Shown here in pieces: positions 1-8,674 of a DNA stretch of 64,000 bases. The notes under the pieces were generated by a model. That model worked only from the letters and a program-made list of their open reading frames with translations. It did no database searches and was not told where the DNA came from. Location: assembly GCA_947066815.1 (NCBI GenBank), contig CAMSZT010000014.1:1-64000 (forward strand). Direction: 5' to 3'. Every line of letters begins with the position of its first letter. Within the stretch, counting starts at the first letter, position 1. The position numbers and the translations under genes are program-made. The DNA is from an uncultured Lachnotalea sp. GTDB taxonomy: Bacteria; Bacillota; Clostridia; Lachnospirales; Lachnospiraceae.

Positions 1-29
1 AAAGACTGACTTATTTCCAGCCCGCAGGA

Positions 30-58
30 ATAAACGGTCGTTTTTTGGAATAAACGGT
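30..58 (-). promoter_or_regulatory. Candidate LytTR operator (two direct repeats)
   Basis: Two identical 13-base blocks lie 20 bp apart (27-39 and 47-59). On the minus strand each contains ACCGTTTAT, at 30-38 and 50-58. This nonamer fits the published LytTR half-site pattern [TA][AC][CA]GTTN[AG][TG] at every position. The spacing of 11 bp between nonamers is slightly under the 12-13 bp usually quoted. The site overlaps the stop codon of the sensor kinase, so it would control a leftward gene beyond the window edge. The LytTR regulator encoded at 1353-2069 is the natural candidate to bind it; that link is inference. Confidence 0.55.
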
Positions 59-1338
59 CATATGATGATCATTACCCTGAAAATTTCATCTGCCACAGAG
101 ATTTCCAGTTCTCCCCGATAGGACTCCACTGTCTCTTTTACGTTTAAAAGCCCGTATCCATGTTCCGACACATTCTCTTTTGTCGTGTGGGAGATCAGAC
201 GTTCTGTATCAATCTCCCATTCGAGCGGATTTTCCACCAGAAGCGCCATTTTTCCTTCCTCCTGTCTCAGGCGTAAAAAGATTTCCTTCTCCTTTTTCTT
301 CAGCCGCTCGCAGGCTTCCCTCGCATTGGAAAGCAGATTGGCAAAGATGCAGCAGAGATCATAATCCTGAACCTCCATGTCTTTCGGAAGCTTCCCCTCG
401 CAATACAGGGACATGTCTGGCGTCATCTTCCCTTTTTCATAAGCGATCACCGCGCTGACCAACTGGTTCCCTGCGTTAAAGGGCAGCGCCGTCAGCTTGT
501 CCAGCCGGATCCCCTCTTTCTTCAGATAAGCTTCCGCTTCCCCAATCTGCCCCTGCTTCAGATAATTCCCGACCGCCGCAAGATGATGCCGCATGTCATG
601 CCGGATCCTCCGCACCTCCGCCACATGGGATTCCAGCGACCGATAGTGGTCCTTCGCCATTTCCAGGTAACGGCTCTTTAACTGACTTTCACGCTGATAA
701 CGCCTCCGGTGATAATCCAACACCACAAGAAACACCCATACCAGATAAATCACCTCCGCCAGCAACATACATAAAATATCTATAAAATTCTTCATCGGCA
801 CCGGCATTTCCGTCTCTGTCGTTTTTACAAAATACGTAATGACTCCGGCACAAAAGCTCAATGCCAGCCCAATGGCATAATAGCGGACAGGAATGGATTT
901 GATCCTCTCTTTCCAAATTTCATGTCTACCAATCACCCATGCGATAACTGTCAGTATCCCTATAAAAGATAAATCATAGAGCACAAGTCCTGCCGTACTC
1001 CTCCAATGAAAAACAAAATGTCTTTCCGCAACAAAAAACATGGTTTCCACCGGATCCGTCAAGACATTCATATAAAACAAGCAAAAGAAAAACCTCAATA
1101 TATTCACTCCTGCATTGCCGAAAAACATCAGCAGCGTCAGCAGAATCCGGACTCCCAAAAACACCGGAACCACGTTTTCCCCAAAGCCAATCATTCCTTG
1201 GAAAGCCAACATTCCCGCAAAGAAGAACCCGGCCACCGCCAGCCTGCCCTTCTTCTCCGTAAACTCCACCTGCAAAATTCCCCTCATGCAGAGAATGTTC
1301 TCCACCATATACAAAAACTGCATTGCCGCATCGTACAT
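58..1338 (-). CDS. Sensor histidine kinase, AgrC-like GHKL family
   Basis: Membrane sensor kinase of a two-component system. The N-terminal half is a series of hydrophobic segments with little conserved sequence, as in AgrC-type sensors. A phospho-acceptor region (RRIRHDMRHHL, about residue 245) is followed by a GHKL ATPase with the N-box NLLSNAREAC and the glycine motif HGYGLLNV near the C-terminus. The frame is open further upstream, but the start at 1338 is preferred because GAGGAGG lies just before it and because it begins directly after the response-regulator gene (14 bp gap). The ligand is unknown: no autoinducer-peptide or AgrB gene is next to it inside the window. The partner is the LytTR regulator at 1353-2069. 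Confidence 0.85.
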   Translation of the reverse strand: MYDAAMQFLYMVENILCMRGILQVEFTEKKGRLAVAGFFFAGMLAFQGMIGFGENVVPVFLGVRILLTLLMFFGNAGVNILRFFFCLFYMNVLTDPVETMFFVAERHFVFHWRSTAGLVLYDLSFIGILTVIAWVIGRHEIWKERIKSIPVRYYAIGLALSFCAGVITYFVKTTETEMPVPMKNFIDILCMLLAEVIYLVWVFLVVLDYHRRRYQRESQLKSRYLEMAKDHYRSLESHVAEVRRIRHDMRHHLAAVGNYLKQGQIGEAEAYLKKEGIRLDKLTALPFNAGNQLVSAVIAYEKGKMTPDMSLYCEGKLPKDMEVQDYDLCCIFANLLSNAREACERLKKKEKEIFLRLRQEEGKMALLVENPLEWEIDTERLISHTTKENVSEHGYGLLNVKETVESYRGELEISVADEIFRVMIII

Positions 1339-1352
1339 CCCGTCCCCTCCTC

Positions 1353-2069
1353 TCACCTTACGTTCCGAAATATATAAGCCCCGTACTTTTCTCTGAACCC
1401 CGTCTTCATCCTCCGGCTCACCCGGACCGTACCCCCGTTTTTTAACAGCAGATCGGTATCCCGAATCTGCTTCACCCAGGCCAGATTGACCAGATAGCTC
1501 TTGTGGGACATGGCAAAATCGCTTCCCGCCAGCTCCTTTTCCCACGCACCGATGCTCTTCTCATCATAAAACGGCCCTTCCCCCGTCTCCAGATGAAATT
1601 TCACATACTTTCCGTCGGCTTCAATATAGAGGACTTGCGACAATCGGATCCGCCTGGCCGGCCCGCCCATGTTTAAGGTCACAGACCGCTCCGCCTGCTC
1701 CAGATCCTCTTCCACCTGCCTCAGCCTTTGTTCAAACTGTTTATAATCAAGGGGCTTTACAAGAAAACCGAACACATACTTCCCATACCCCTCCAAAGCC
1801 AGCTCGTCATGGCTGGTCACAAAAAGGATCCGTATCTTTTCCTTTTGCCTCTGGAGGATATTTTTGACCTGTATCCCGTCCATGCCCTCCATCTCAATAT
1901 CCAGAAGCAGGATGTCCGGACGTGCTCCCCCGCACCCCTTCTCCAGGAATTCTTCTCCCGCCCCATAATGGCTGATCTCACATTGTCCTTCTCCAAAAAA
2001 ACGCTCACAAAAAGAATGCAGTTCGCTTCTGATTTCAGAATCGTCGTCACAGATTCCAATTTTCAACAT
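1353..2069 (-). CDS. LytTR-family response regulator, AgrA-like
   Basis: DNA-binding response regulator of about 239 residues. The receiver domain starts MLKIGICDDD, with acidic residues for Mg2+ binding, and the phosphorylated aspartate lies in LLLDIEMEG near residue 57. The C-terminal LytTR domain contains LYIEADGKYVKFHLETG and ends with the typical MSHKSYLVNLAWVKQI stretch. The start at 2069 fits the family N-terminus; an in-frame ATG three codons upstream has GAGAGG too close to it. It lies directly upstream of the sensor kinase and is probably co-transcribed with it. Its likely target is the direct-repeat site at 30-58, by consensus match only. Confidence 0.88.
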   Translation of the reverse strand: MLKIGICDDDSEIRSELHSFCERFFGEGQCEISHYGAGEEFLEKGCGGARPDILLLDIEMEGMDGIQVKNILQRQKEKIRILFVTSHDELALEGYGKYVFGFLVKPLDYKQFEQRLRQVEEDLEQAERSVTLNMGGPARRIRLSQVLYIEADGKYVKFHLETGEGPFYDEKSIGAWEKELAGSDFAMSHKSYLVNLAWVKQIRDTDLLLKNGGTVRVSRRMKTGFREKYGAYIFRNVR

Positions 2070-2279
2070 CCCAACCATTCCTCTCTTTCGTTTTTTCACT
2101 TCCTGTCTTTTCCATTATAAAGCAACGCAATCCTTCTGGATAGAGCCATTTTACATTTCTTAATCTTTTTCACTAAAATGCCTTCGCAAAAGCTGGCAAG
2201 AGATTGGCCCTGCAATCTCAAAAAGAGCTGCCGAGAAATATATCGGAAATCATGAAGATCCATGTGCGGCTGGAAGCAT

Positions 2280-2337
2280 AAAAAAAGAATCTCATAGGAT
2301 GTCAGAGTTTGAAAAACCCTGACATCCATGAGATTCT
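2280..2337 (-). terminator. Rho-independent terminator
   Basis: The arms 2287-2305 and 2319-2336 form a stem of 18 paired bases with one bulged base and a loop of about 13 bases. On the minus strand the stem is followed by seven T (A-run 2280-2286). It lies just downstream of the decayed gene at 2355-3123 and separates it from the two-component system. The remaining bases between 2070 and 2280 show no further gene. Confidence 0.75.
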
Positions 2338-2354
2338 CTCCCTTTTCTTCTGTC

Positions 2355-3123
2355 TCACAGGCTTCCCCAAAAGCGCTCTATCCGACACTGATGCTTTCTT
2401 TTTCCTGCAGGAGCTTTTTTATCATAGCTGATCCCCACCAGAAGGATGTCCCCGCCATATCCATGAAGCGCCTCCGGGTACCGTCTGTCCCGGATCTGTT
2501 CCAAAGCGCTTTCTGCCGACTGATTCCATTTTAGCTCCACCACCAGGGCCGGCAGCACAGAATCCCGTTTCGGCAAATATACAATGTCCGCACAACCGGC
2601 GCCTGCCGGTAATTCCTCAAACATCACATACTCATCCCCGTAGCTGAAATAGGCCCGTTTGATCACGCTCCGGAGCACCTGTTCATTATTGTAGTACAGT
2701 GAAGCCTCTTCTTCATGGATTTTCTCAATCTGTCTGGCGACAGCCTCTTCCTCCCCATGGATGGTGTCTTCAATAAGACAGTCGCTCTTCCGCACCCGCC
2801 GGACCGTGTCGTCCCGCCTTACCTGCCGGATAGCCCTGGCAAACTCCAGGCTGATATATTCCATCAGACTCCCCGCAGAGCTTCTTCACCTCGTATTCGG
2901 TAAATCCCACATATTGTCCGAACTGTCTGGGCTTGACCATGGAGTATTCCAGGAAGTCCGAGATCGCTGACTGGGAACCATCCTTCTTAATAGGAAGAAT
3001 CCCGATCATATATGCCGCCGCAAATATCTTATCTGTCATCCCGCTGTTTTTAAATAAGGAGCGCAAAAACTCCAGGTATTTTCTCTGCAGGCAAGTTTTC
3101 CTTCCTGCCTCCTCCAAATCCAT
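2355..3123 (-). pseudogene. Decayed AAA-ATPase-like / PD-(D/E)XK nuclease-like gene
   Basis: Two overlapping frames together resemble the widespread clostridial family that has an N-terminal AAA-like ATPase and a C-terminal PD-(D/E)XK nuclease domain. The upstream piece (2770-3123) carries the family's AAYMIGILPIKK and GFTEYEVKKLC motifs. The downstream piece (2355-2864) carries LEFARAIRQ and the nuclease core ALVVELKWNQSAESALEQI. The N-terminal Walker A part is missing, the conserved stretch that normally follows EVKKLC is missing, and the two halves are in different frames. The gene has therefore suffered truncation, internal deletion and frameshift. A terminator still follows it. Function in the living cell is unlikely. 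Confidence 0.75.
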
Positions 3124-3170
3124 GTCTCCCCGGAGCCGGCCCTATGATTTTATCCTTCTTCATACACGAA

Positions 3171-3207
3171 TAGGGAACGGCAAAATTTTTAGTTTTGACG
3201 TTCCCTA
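3171..3207. repeat. Perfect 9-bp inverted repeat hairpin
   Basis: TAGGGAACG (3171-3179) and CGTTCCCTA (3199-3207) pair perfectly, and after one mismatch CAAAA pairs with TTTTG, leaving a seven-base loop. It lies between the decayed nuclease gene and the 3' end of the fumarase operon. No T-run follows it on the minus strand, so it is a poor terminator. It may be a protein-binding palindrome or a dispersed repeat. Confidence 0.5.
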
Positions 3208-3260
3208 TCAGTATATCGCAGTTCCCGGCCGAATCACAGCCTCTCCCTAAAAACGGAAGC

Positions 3261-3833
3261 TCACTCCCTGCGCCCCTCCAGATAAGCGGCACGCCCGCTC
3301 TCATACAGGTTGTTCCCCTCGCTGTCGATGATGACCACCAGGGGCATGTCCTCCACGTAGAGCTTCCTCAGGGCTTCCGCCCCCAGGTCCTCATAGGCGA
3401 TCAACTCCGCCTTTTTGATACATTTTGCCAGCAGGGCCCCCGCCCCGCCGATGGCTCCGAAGTAGACGCCGGAGTACTGCTTCATCGCGTCGACGACCTC
3501 CGGAAGGCGGGCGCCTTTTCCGATCATGCCCCTGGCACCCACGGACATCATGGTCGGGGCGTAGGCATCCATGCGCCCGCTGGTGGTCGGCCCCGCGGAG
3601 CCGATGACCTGGCCCGGCTTGGCCGGAGTCGGCCCCACGTAGTAGATGGTGGCGTCCGTCGGGTCAAAGGGAAGCTCCTCCCCCCTCGCCAGGGCCTCGC
3701 ACATCCTCTTGTGGCCCGCGTCCCGGGACGTATAGATCGTTCCGGTTACCAGCACGCTGTCCCCCGCATGCAGGGTCTTCGCCAGCTCCTTCGTGAGCGG
3801 CAGCGTAATCTTTCTGCTCTTGTTCTCGGCCAT
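3261..3833 (-). CDS. fumB: Class I fumarate hydratase, beta subunit
   Basis: C-terminal-type subunit (190 residues) of the two-subunit, oxygen-sensitive iron-sulfur fumarase, which interconverts fumarate and malate. The family core is clear: VTGTIYTSRDAGHKRM near the start, then GPTTSGRMDAYAP and GVYFGAIGGAGALLAK. The length matches split beta subunits. It starts one base after the alpha-subunit stop and is the last gene of the malic enzyme-aspartase-fumarase run. Tartrate dehydratase beta subunits belong to the same family, but the adjacent aspartase, which makes fumarate, argues for fumarase. Confidence 0.88.
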   Translation of the reverse strand: MAENKSRKITLPLTKELAKTLHAGDSVLVTGTIYTSRDAGHKRMCEALARGEELPFDPTDATIYYVGPTPAKPGQVIGSAGPTTSGRMDAYAPTMMSVGARGMIGKGARLPEVVDAMKQYSGVYFGAIGGAGALLAKCIKKAELIAYEDLGAEALRKLYVEDMPLVVIIDSEGNNLYESGRAAYLEGRRE

Positions 3834-3834
3834 C

Positions 3835-4677
3835 TCAGATCACCTCCGTTTTGTGGCGTGTCACGTGGCAGTTTATATTGACTGCGCACGGCATGCCTGC
3901 GATGTGGGTCGGCAGGGTCTCGATATTCAGCCCGATGGTCGTCGTCCTTCCCCCAAAACCCTGGGGCCCGATCCCAAGCTCATTAATCCTCCCCAGCATC
4001 TCCTTTTCCAGGTCGGCATAAAAGGGATCCGGATGGGAAGAACCGAGGGGCCTCATGAGCGCCTTCTTCGCAAGCAGTGCCGCCTTGTCAAAGGTTCCTC
4101 CGATCCCCACGCCGATTACCATGGGCGGGCAGGGATTCGGCCCGGCCGTCTCCACCACCTCCAGGATAAAGTCCTTGATCCCCTGAAGGCCGTGGGAGGG
4201 CTTGAACATGCGGATCTGGCTCATGTTCTCGCTCCCGAAGCCCTTCGGCCCCACCGTCACCTTGACTTTGTCGCCGGGAACGATCTCCGTGTAGAGCATG
4301 GCCGGCGTGTTGTCCCCGGTGTTGCCCCGGCGCACCGGATCCCTCACCACCGATTTCCGGAGGTATCCCCTGTCATATCCCCGGCGCACGCCCTCGTCGA
4401 CCGCCTCGGAGAGACCGCCGCCCACAAGGTGCACGTCCTGCCCGATCTCCAGGAACACGCAGGCCATGCCGGTGTCCTGGCAGATCGGCACGCACTCCCT
4501 GTCCGCAATCTCAAAGTTCTCAATGATGTTGTCCAGGACTCCCCTTGCGATCTCCCCGTCCTCGCACGCCCGGCAGTCCCGGATCGCACACTTCACATCC
4601 TCCGGCAGATGCTCGTTGGCCTCGGCGCAGAGCCGTTCCACGACCTGCGTGATCCTGCTTACCTCTATCTCCCGCAC
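3835..4677 (-). CDS. fumA: Class I fumarate hydratase, alpha subunit
   Basis: N-terminal-type subunit (280 residues) of the two-subunit iron-sulfur fumarase. Cysteines likely to hold the [4Fe-4S] cluster lie in CVPICQDTGM (near residue 60) and in NPCPPMVIGVGIGG; GNTGDNTPA is also family-typical. It acts in the cytoplasm with the beta subunit encoded one base downstream. The ATG at 4677 follows a clear AAGGAGG. It lies 15 bp downstream of the aspartase gene, which suits a route in which aspartase makes fumarate, fumarase makes malate and malic enzyme makes pyruvate. The alternative reading, tartrate dehydratase, is less likely here. Confidence 0.9.
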   Translation of the reverse strand: MREIEVSRITQVVERLCAEANEHLPEDVKCAIRDCRACEDGEIARGVLDNIIENFEIADRECVPICQDTGMACVFLEIGQDVHLVGGGLSEAVDEGVRRGYDRGYLRKSVVRDPVRRGNTGDNTPAMLYTEIVPGDKVKVTVGPKGFGSENMSQIRMFKPSHGLQGIKDFILEVVETAGPNPCPPMVIGVGIGGTFDKAALLAKKALMRPLGSSHPDPFYADLEKEMLGRINELGIGPQGFGGRTTTIGLNIETLPTHIAGMPCAVNINCHVTRHKTEVI

Positions 4678-4692
4678 AGCCTGACCTCCTTC

Positions 4693-6129
4693 TCACTGTC
4701 TCTTCTTTAACAACAATTCCTTGGCCGAGATCCCCGGCTCCGTCATATGTACCGGCTCCAGGATCTCATCCAGCTCCTCGTCGGTGAGCAGGCCCTCCCG
4801 CAGGATCAGCGAGCGGACGGATTCCCCGGTCTTCATCGCCGTCTTTGCGATCTGGGCCGCCTTCTGATATCCCACGTGGGGGCAGATGGCCGTGATGATG
4901 CCGACGCTGTTCTCCACCAGCGAGCGGCATCGTTCCTCGTTGGCCGTGATGCCCATAACACAATTATCGACAAATGTCTGTACCGCATAAGCCAGAGTGT
5001 CGATAGACTGGAACATGCAGTAGAAAATGATGGGCTCGAAGGCATTCAATTCCAGCTGTCCCGCCTCCGCCGCCATGGTGATGGTCAGGTCGTTCCCGAT
5101 GATGTTGAAGGCCACCTGGTTGACCACCTCCGGGATGACCGGGTTCACCTTTCCGGGCATGATGGAGGAACCGTTCTGTCTGGCGGGCAGGTTGATCTCC
5201 GCAAATCCGGTCCTGGGCCCGGAGGACATCAGCCGCAGGTCGTTGGCGATCTTCGACAGGGTGACCGCACAGGCCTTGATGGCGCCGGACACGGCCACGA
5301 AGGGATCCAGGTTCTGGGTGGCGTCGATGAGGTCGAAGGCCTGCACCAGCTCCATGCCCGAAAGCTCCGCCAGGTTGGGGACGATCCGTTTCAGATAAGC
5401 GGGATCCGCATTGATCCCCGTTCCGATCGCCGTCCCTCCCATGTTCAGGAAGCACATTTCCTCCATCGCCTTGTCCATGCGCCGGATGTCCCGCATGATG
5501 GCCACGGAATAGGCCCTGAATTCCTGGCCCAGGCGGATCGGCACCGCATCCTGCATCTGGGTGCGTCCCATCTTGATCACGTCGTCAAATTCCTCAGCCT
5601 TGGCCACCAGGGCCGCATGGAGCCGGAGCAGTTCCTCCTTGAGATTTTTCAGCAGACGGAGGGAGGTCATCTTTCCGGCGGTGGGGATCACGTCGTTGGT
5701 GGACTGTCCGCAGTTGACGTGGTCATTGGGATTCACGATGGAATATTCCCCCTTCTGTCCCCCCAGAATCTCGATGGCACGGTTTGCGATCACCTCGTTG
5801 GCATTCATGTTGATGGAGGTGCCGGCTCCCCCCTGGATCGGGTCCACGATGAAATCCTCATGCATTTTTCCCGCCAGGATCTCATCACAGGCCTTTGCGA
5901 TGGCATCGGCGATCTTCCTGTCCAGGATCCCGACCTCGCAGTTGGTGATGGCGGCCGCCTTCTTGATGTAGGCAAGGCTGTTGATGATCTCCGGGTGCAT
6001 GCTGAGCCCCGTAATGCGGAAATTTTCCGCAGCACGGAGCGACTGCACTCCGTAATACACGTCCTCCGGAACCGCCTTGGTCCCGATGGAATCCTCCTCC
6101 GTCCGAAAATCCTTCTTCTCTTCACTCAT
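4693..6129 (-). CDS. aspA: Aspartate ammonia-lyase
   Basis: Aspartase of 478 residues, which deaminates L-aspartate to fumarate and ammonia. It belongs to the fumarase II/aspartase superfamily: the signature loop GSSIMPGKVNP lies near residue 320, GQSTNDVIPTA near 140 and MGRTQMQDAVP near 190. Length and N-terminus (EEDSIGTKAVPEDVYYGVQ) match bacterial aspartases. Class II fumarase is the main alternative. The separate class I fumarase genes directly downstream and the asparaginase gene nearby make aspartase the better call. It sits between malic enzyme (48 bp upstream) and fumarase and is probably in one transcript with them. Confidence 0.93.
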   Translation of the reverse strand: MSEEKKDFRTEEDSIGTKAVPEDVYYGVQSLRAAENFRITGLSMHPEIINSLAYIKKAAAITNCEVGILDRKIADAIAKACDEILAGKMHEDFIVDPIQGGAGTSINMNANEVIANRAIEILGGQKGEYSIVNPNDHVNCGQSTNDVIPTAGKMTSLRLLKNLKEELLRLHAALVAKAEEFDDVIKMGRTQMQDAVPIRLGQEFRAYSVAIMRDIRRMDKAMEEMCFLNMGGTAIGTGINADPAYLKRIVPNLAELSGMELVQAFDLIDATQNLDPFVAVSGAIKACAVTLSKIANDLRLMSSGPRTGFAEINLPARQNGSSIMPGKVNPVIPEVVNQVAFNIIGNDLTITMAAEAGQLELNAFEPIIFYCMFQSIDTLAYAVQTFVDNCVMGITANEERCRSLVENSVGIITAICPHVGYQKAAQIAKTAMKTGESVRSLILREGLLTDEELDEILEPVHMTEPGISAKELLLKKRQ

Positions 6130-6176
6130 GGTCTGATATCCTCCTAGATTTTTCCTTAAAACAAGTTGTCTACCGT

Positions 6177-7349
6177 TCAGATCCTGGCGACTCCCGTCTT
6201 CCTCGCAGCCTCGGCGACCGCCGCCGCCACTGCGTCCTTGATCCGGGGATCAAAAGCCCGCGGCAGGATGTATTCGGCATTCAGCTCCTTGTCGTCCACC
6301 AGGCCGGCGATGGCGTAGGCCGCCGCCACCTTCATCTCGTCGTTGATCGCTGACGCCCGCACGTCCAGCGCCCCCCGGAACAGGGCCGGGAAACAGAGCA
6401 CGTTGTTCACCTGGTTGGGATAATCCGACCGCCCCGTGGACACGACCGCCGCTCCGGCGGCGATGGCCTCCTCCGGGAAAATCTCTGGAGTCGGGTTGGC
6501 GCAGGCAAAAATGATCGGATCCTTCGCCATGGTCTTCACCATGTCGGCGGTCAAAGTCTTCGGAGCGGACACGCCGATGAAGGCGTCCGCCCCCCGGATC
6601 ACCTGGGCCAGCGTCCCTTTCTCACGATTCCGGTTCGTGATCCTCGCCATCTCCTGCTTGATCGCATTCAGGTCCCCTCTGCCTTCATAGATGGCACCTT
6701 TCCGGTCCGTCATGATCACGTTCTTTAGGCCCATGGACATAAGGAGCCGGATGATGGCGATGCCGGCGGCCCCCGCACCCGATGTCACGATCTTGATCTC
6801 GTCCAGCTTCTTGCCCACCACCTTCAGGGCATTGACAAGCCCCGCCAGGGTGATCACCGCCGTCCCGTGCTGGTCGTCGTGGAAGATCGGAATGTCACAG
6901 CACGCCTTTAACTTCTCCTCGATCTCAAAACAGCGGGGAGCGGAGATGTCCTCCAGGTTGATGCCGCCGAAACTTCCCGCCAGAAGGCTCACCGTCTTAA
7001 CAATGTCGTCCACGTCCTTGCTCCGGATGCAGAGGGGAATGGCATCCACGTCCCCGAAAGCCTTGAACAGAACACATTTTCCCTCCATGACCGGCATCCC
7101 CGCCTCCGGCCCGATGTCCCCCAGGCCTAAGACCGCCGTGCCGTCCGTCACCACGGCCACCGTGTTCCACCTCCTGGTGAGCTCAAAGCTCTTGTCCGGA
7201 TCCTTCTGGATCTCCAGGCAGGGCCTGGCGACTCCCGGCGTGTACGCAAGGCTCAAGGCTTCCTTGGAATCCACGGGCGTTCTCGAGACCACCTCGATCT
7301 TTCCCCTGAGGTCATAGTGCATCTTCAATGATTCTTCCGCATAGTTCAT
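6177..7349 (-). CDS. Malic enzyme (NAD-type, decarboxylating)
   Basis: Oxidative decarboxylation of malate to pyruvate and CO2. SLAYTPGVARPCLEI near residue 35 is the malic-enzyme N-terminal signature. DDQHGTAVITLAGL follows, then a Rossmann motif in TSGAGAAGIAIIRLL for the nicotinamide cofactor. Length, about 390 residues, equals the short bacterial form. The ATG at 7349 follows AAGGAGAA and gives the usual MNYAEESLKMH start. A second in-frame ATG at 7442 also has a good site (GGAGGGG) and would add 31 residues of no recognised homology. First gene of the leftward run malic enzyme-aspA-fumA-fumB and divergent from a LysR gene. Cofactor choice cannot be read with certainty. Confidence 0.9.
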   Translation of the reverse strand: MNYAEESLKMHYDLRGKIEVVSRTPVDSKEALSLAYTPGVARPCLEIQKDPDKSFELTRRWNTVAVVTDGTAVLGLGDIGPEAGMPVMEGKCVLFKAFGDVDAIPLCIRSKDVDDIVKTVSLLAGSFGGINLEDISAPRCFEIEEKLKACCDIPIFHDDQHGTAVITLAGLVNALKVVGKKLDEIKIVTSGAGAAGIAIIRLLMSMGLKNVIMTDRKGAIYEGRGDLNAIKQEMARITNRNREKGTLAQVIRGADAFIGVSAPKTLTADMVKTMAKDPIIFACANPTPEIFPEEAIAAGAAVVSTGRSDYPNQVNNVLCFPALFRGALDVRASAINDEMKVAAAYAIAGLVDDKELNAEYILPRAFDPRIKDAVAAAVAEAARKTGVARI

Positions 7350-7469
7350 CGTTGATTCTCCTTCCGCTGATTCATGATCTGTTCCCCGTTGCCGCATCCG
7401 CATTCGATGACCTTCGACGGCGTCTGCGTTTGATGATTCCATTATAAAAATCCCCTCCGCAAAAATCAA

Positions 7470-7704
7470 ATATTTATATTTTCATAATAATTATAATTAT
7501 ATGGTTATGATAAAGGGCAAATATCGCTGAATTTCCTATCATTTTTTTCGTTTCTCCCAAATATCCATAAGAATCTCTTTATATCTATTATAATTTACAA
7601 AAGTTATCATTTATGGTTGCGGAGCGCAGAAAAAAGAGCTATGATACGGATAGCGACTCGATTTCCCTTTGACCCTCATCCACGCCTTTTTGGGAGACAC
7701 GGCC
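7470..7704. promoter_or_regulatory. Divergent control region between malic enzyme operon and LysR gene
   Basis: This AT-rich 235-bp gap lies between the leftward malic enzyme operon and the rightward LysR gene. It contains an exact 14-bp palindrome ATAATTATAATTAT (7487-7500), which also reads as overlapping TATAAT-like -10 elements on both strands. A TATAAT at 7589-7594 could serve the LysR gene, although no good -35 was seen 17 bp before it. LysR proteins commonly bind such gaps and control the divergent operon; that role here is inference. Confidence 0.45.
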
Positions 7705-8646
7705 ATGTTTCACGGAATGCATTATGTAATGGAAGTATACAAAGAGCAGAGCTTTTCAAAAGCCGCACAGAATTTATATATTTCTCAGCCGGCGCTCAGC
7801 GCCGCCATCAAAAAGATCGAAGCGAGGGTCGGTGCCCCGCTTTTTGACCGGAGCACCAGCCCGGTCCAACTGACGGAATGCGGAAAAGAATACATACGGA
7901 CCACGGAGAAGATCCTGGATCTGGAAGACGAGTTCGCCTACCACGTCGGCAACCTCCACGAGCTGAAGGCCGGGCACCTGGCCCTGGGCGGCACCTACTT
8001 TTTCGCCTCCTTCATCTTTCCGCCGTTCATCGAAGAGTTCCGGCAAAAATATCCCCACGTGAACCTGAACTTTTACGAGGGCTCCACGCCCGAGCTGGAG
8101 CAGAAGCTGTTCAGCGGGGAGTTGGACATCATCATCGACAATTACGCCCTGGAACCGCAGATCTATCACAGAAAAAAGTGCTTTGACGAGAACCTTTTGC
8201 TGGCGGTTCCCGCCGCCTTTGACAGCAACCACCGGGCGGCAAGCTACCAACTGTCCTTTGCGGACGTGGAAAAAAACCTGCACCGCAATCCCCGGTTCCC
8301 GGGCGTTCCCCTGAAAAAATTCAAGGACGATCCCTTCGTGGTCCTGCGTGCCCACAACGACACCAGGGAGCGCATCGACGCCATCTGCCGGCGGGCGGGC
8401 ATCCAGCCCAACTACATCCTGAAGCTGAACCAGGTCATGACCACCTACCGCCTCACCCAGTTCGGGATGGGGATCTCCATCGTCAGCGACACGCTGGTCC
8501 GGCACCTGCACGCGGACCCATCCGTGATCTACTACAAGATCGACGCTCCGGAAGCCCAGAGAGACGTGTACCTGTATCACAAAAAGAACGCCTATCTTAC
8601 CCGTGCCATGCAGGAATTCATCCGGATTGCGGTGCCGGAGGCTTGA
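7705..8646 (+). CDS. LysR-family transcriptional regulator
   Basis: LysR-type regulator of about 313 residues. The N-terminal winged helix-turn-helix is plain: YKEQSFSKAAQNLYISQPAL followed by SAAIKKIEARVGAPLFDRS. The rest fits the periplasmic-binding-protein-like effector domain. The start at 7705 is chosen because GGGAG lies nine bases upstream and because it gives a normal short leader before the helix-turn-helix. It is transcribed divergently from malic enzyme-aspA-fumA-fumB, so the effector is likely to be a substrate or intermediate of aspartate/malate breakdown. The effector itself cannot be deduced. It converges with the activator gene at 8675-10372 with only 28 bp between the stops. 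Confidence 0.88.
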   Translation: MFHGMHYVMEVYKEQSFSKAAQNLYISQPALSAAIKKIEARVGAPLFDRSTSPVQLTECGKEYIRTTEKILDLEDEFAYHVGNLHELKAGHLALGGTYFFASFIFPPFIEEFRQKYPHVNLNFYEGSTPELEQKLFSGELDIIIDNYALEPQIYHRKKCFDENLLLAVPAAFDSNHRAASYQLSFADVEKNLHRNPRFPGVPLKKFKDDPFVVLRAHNDTRERIDAICRRAGIQPNYILKLNQVMTTYRLTQFGMGISIVSDTLVRHLHADPSVIYYKIDAPEAQRDVYLYHKKNAYLTRAMQEFIRIAVPEA

Positions 8647-8674
8647 GGGGTGTCGGCAAACGCCTCTCAGGCAG

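Noticed and set aside
4747-6147. Long plus-strand open frame (466 codons) opposite aspA
   Set aside because: Antisense shadow; the minus strand carries all aspartase motifs.
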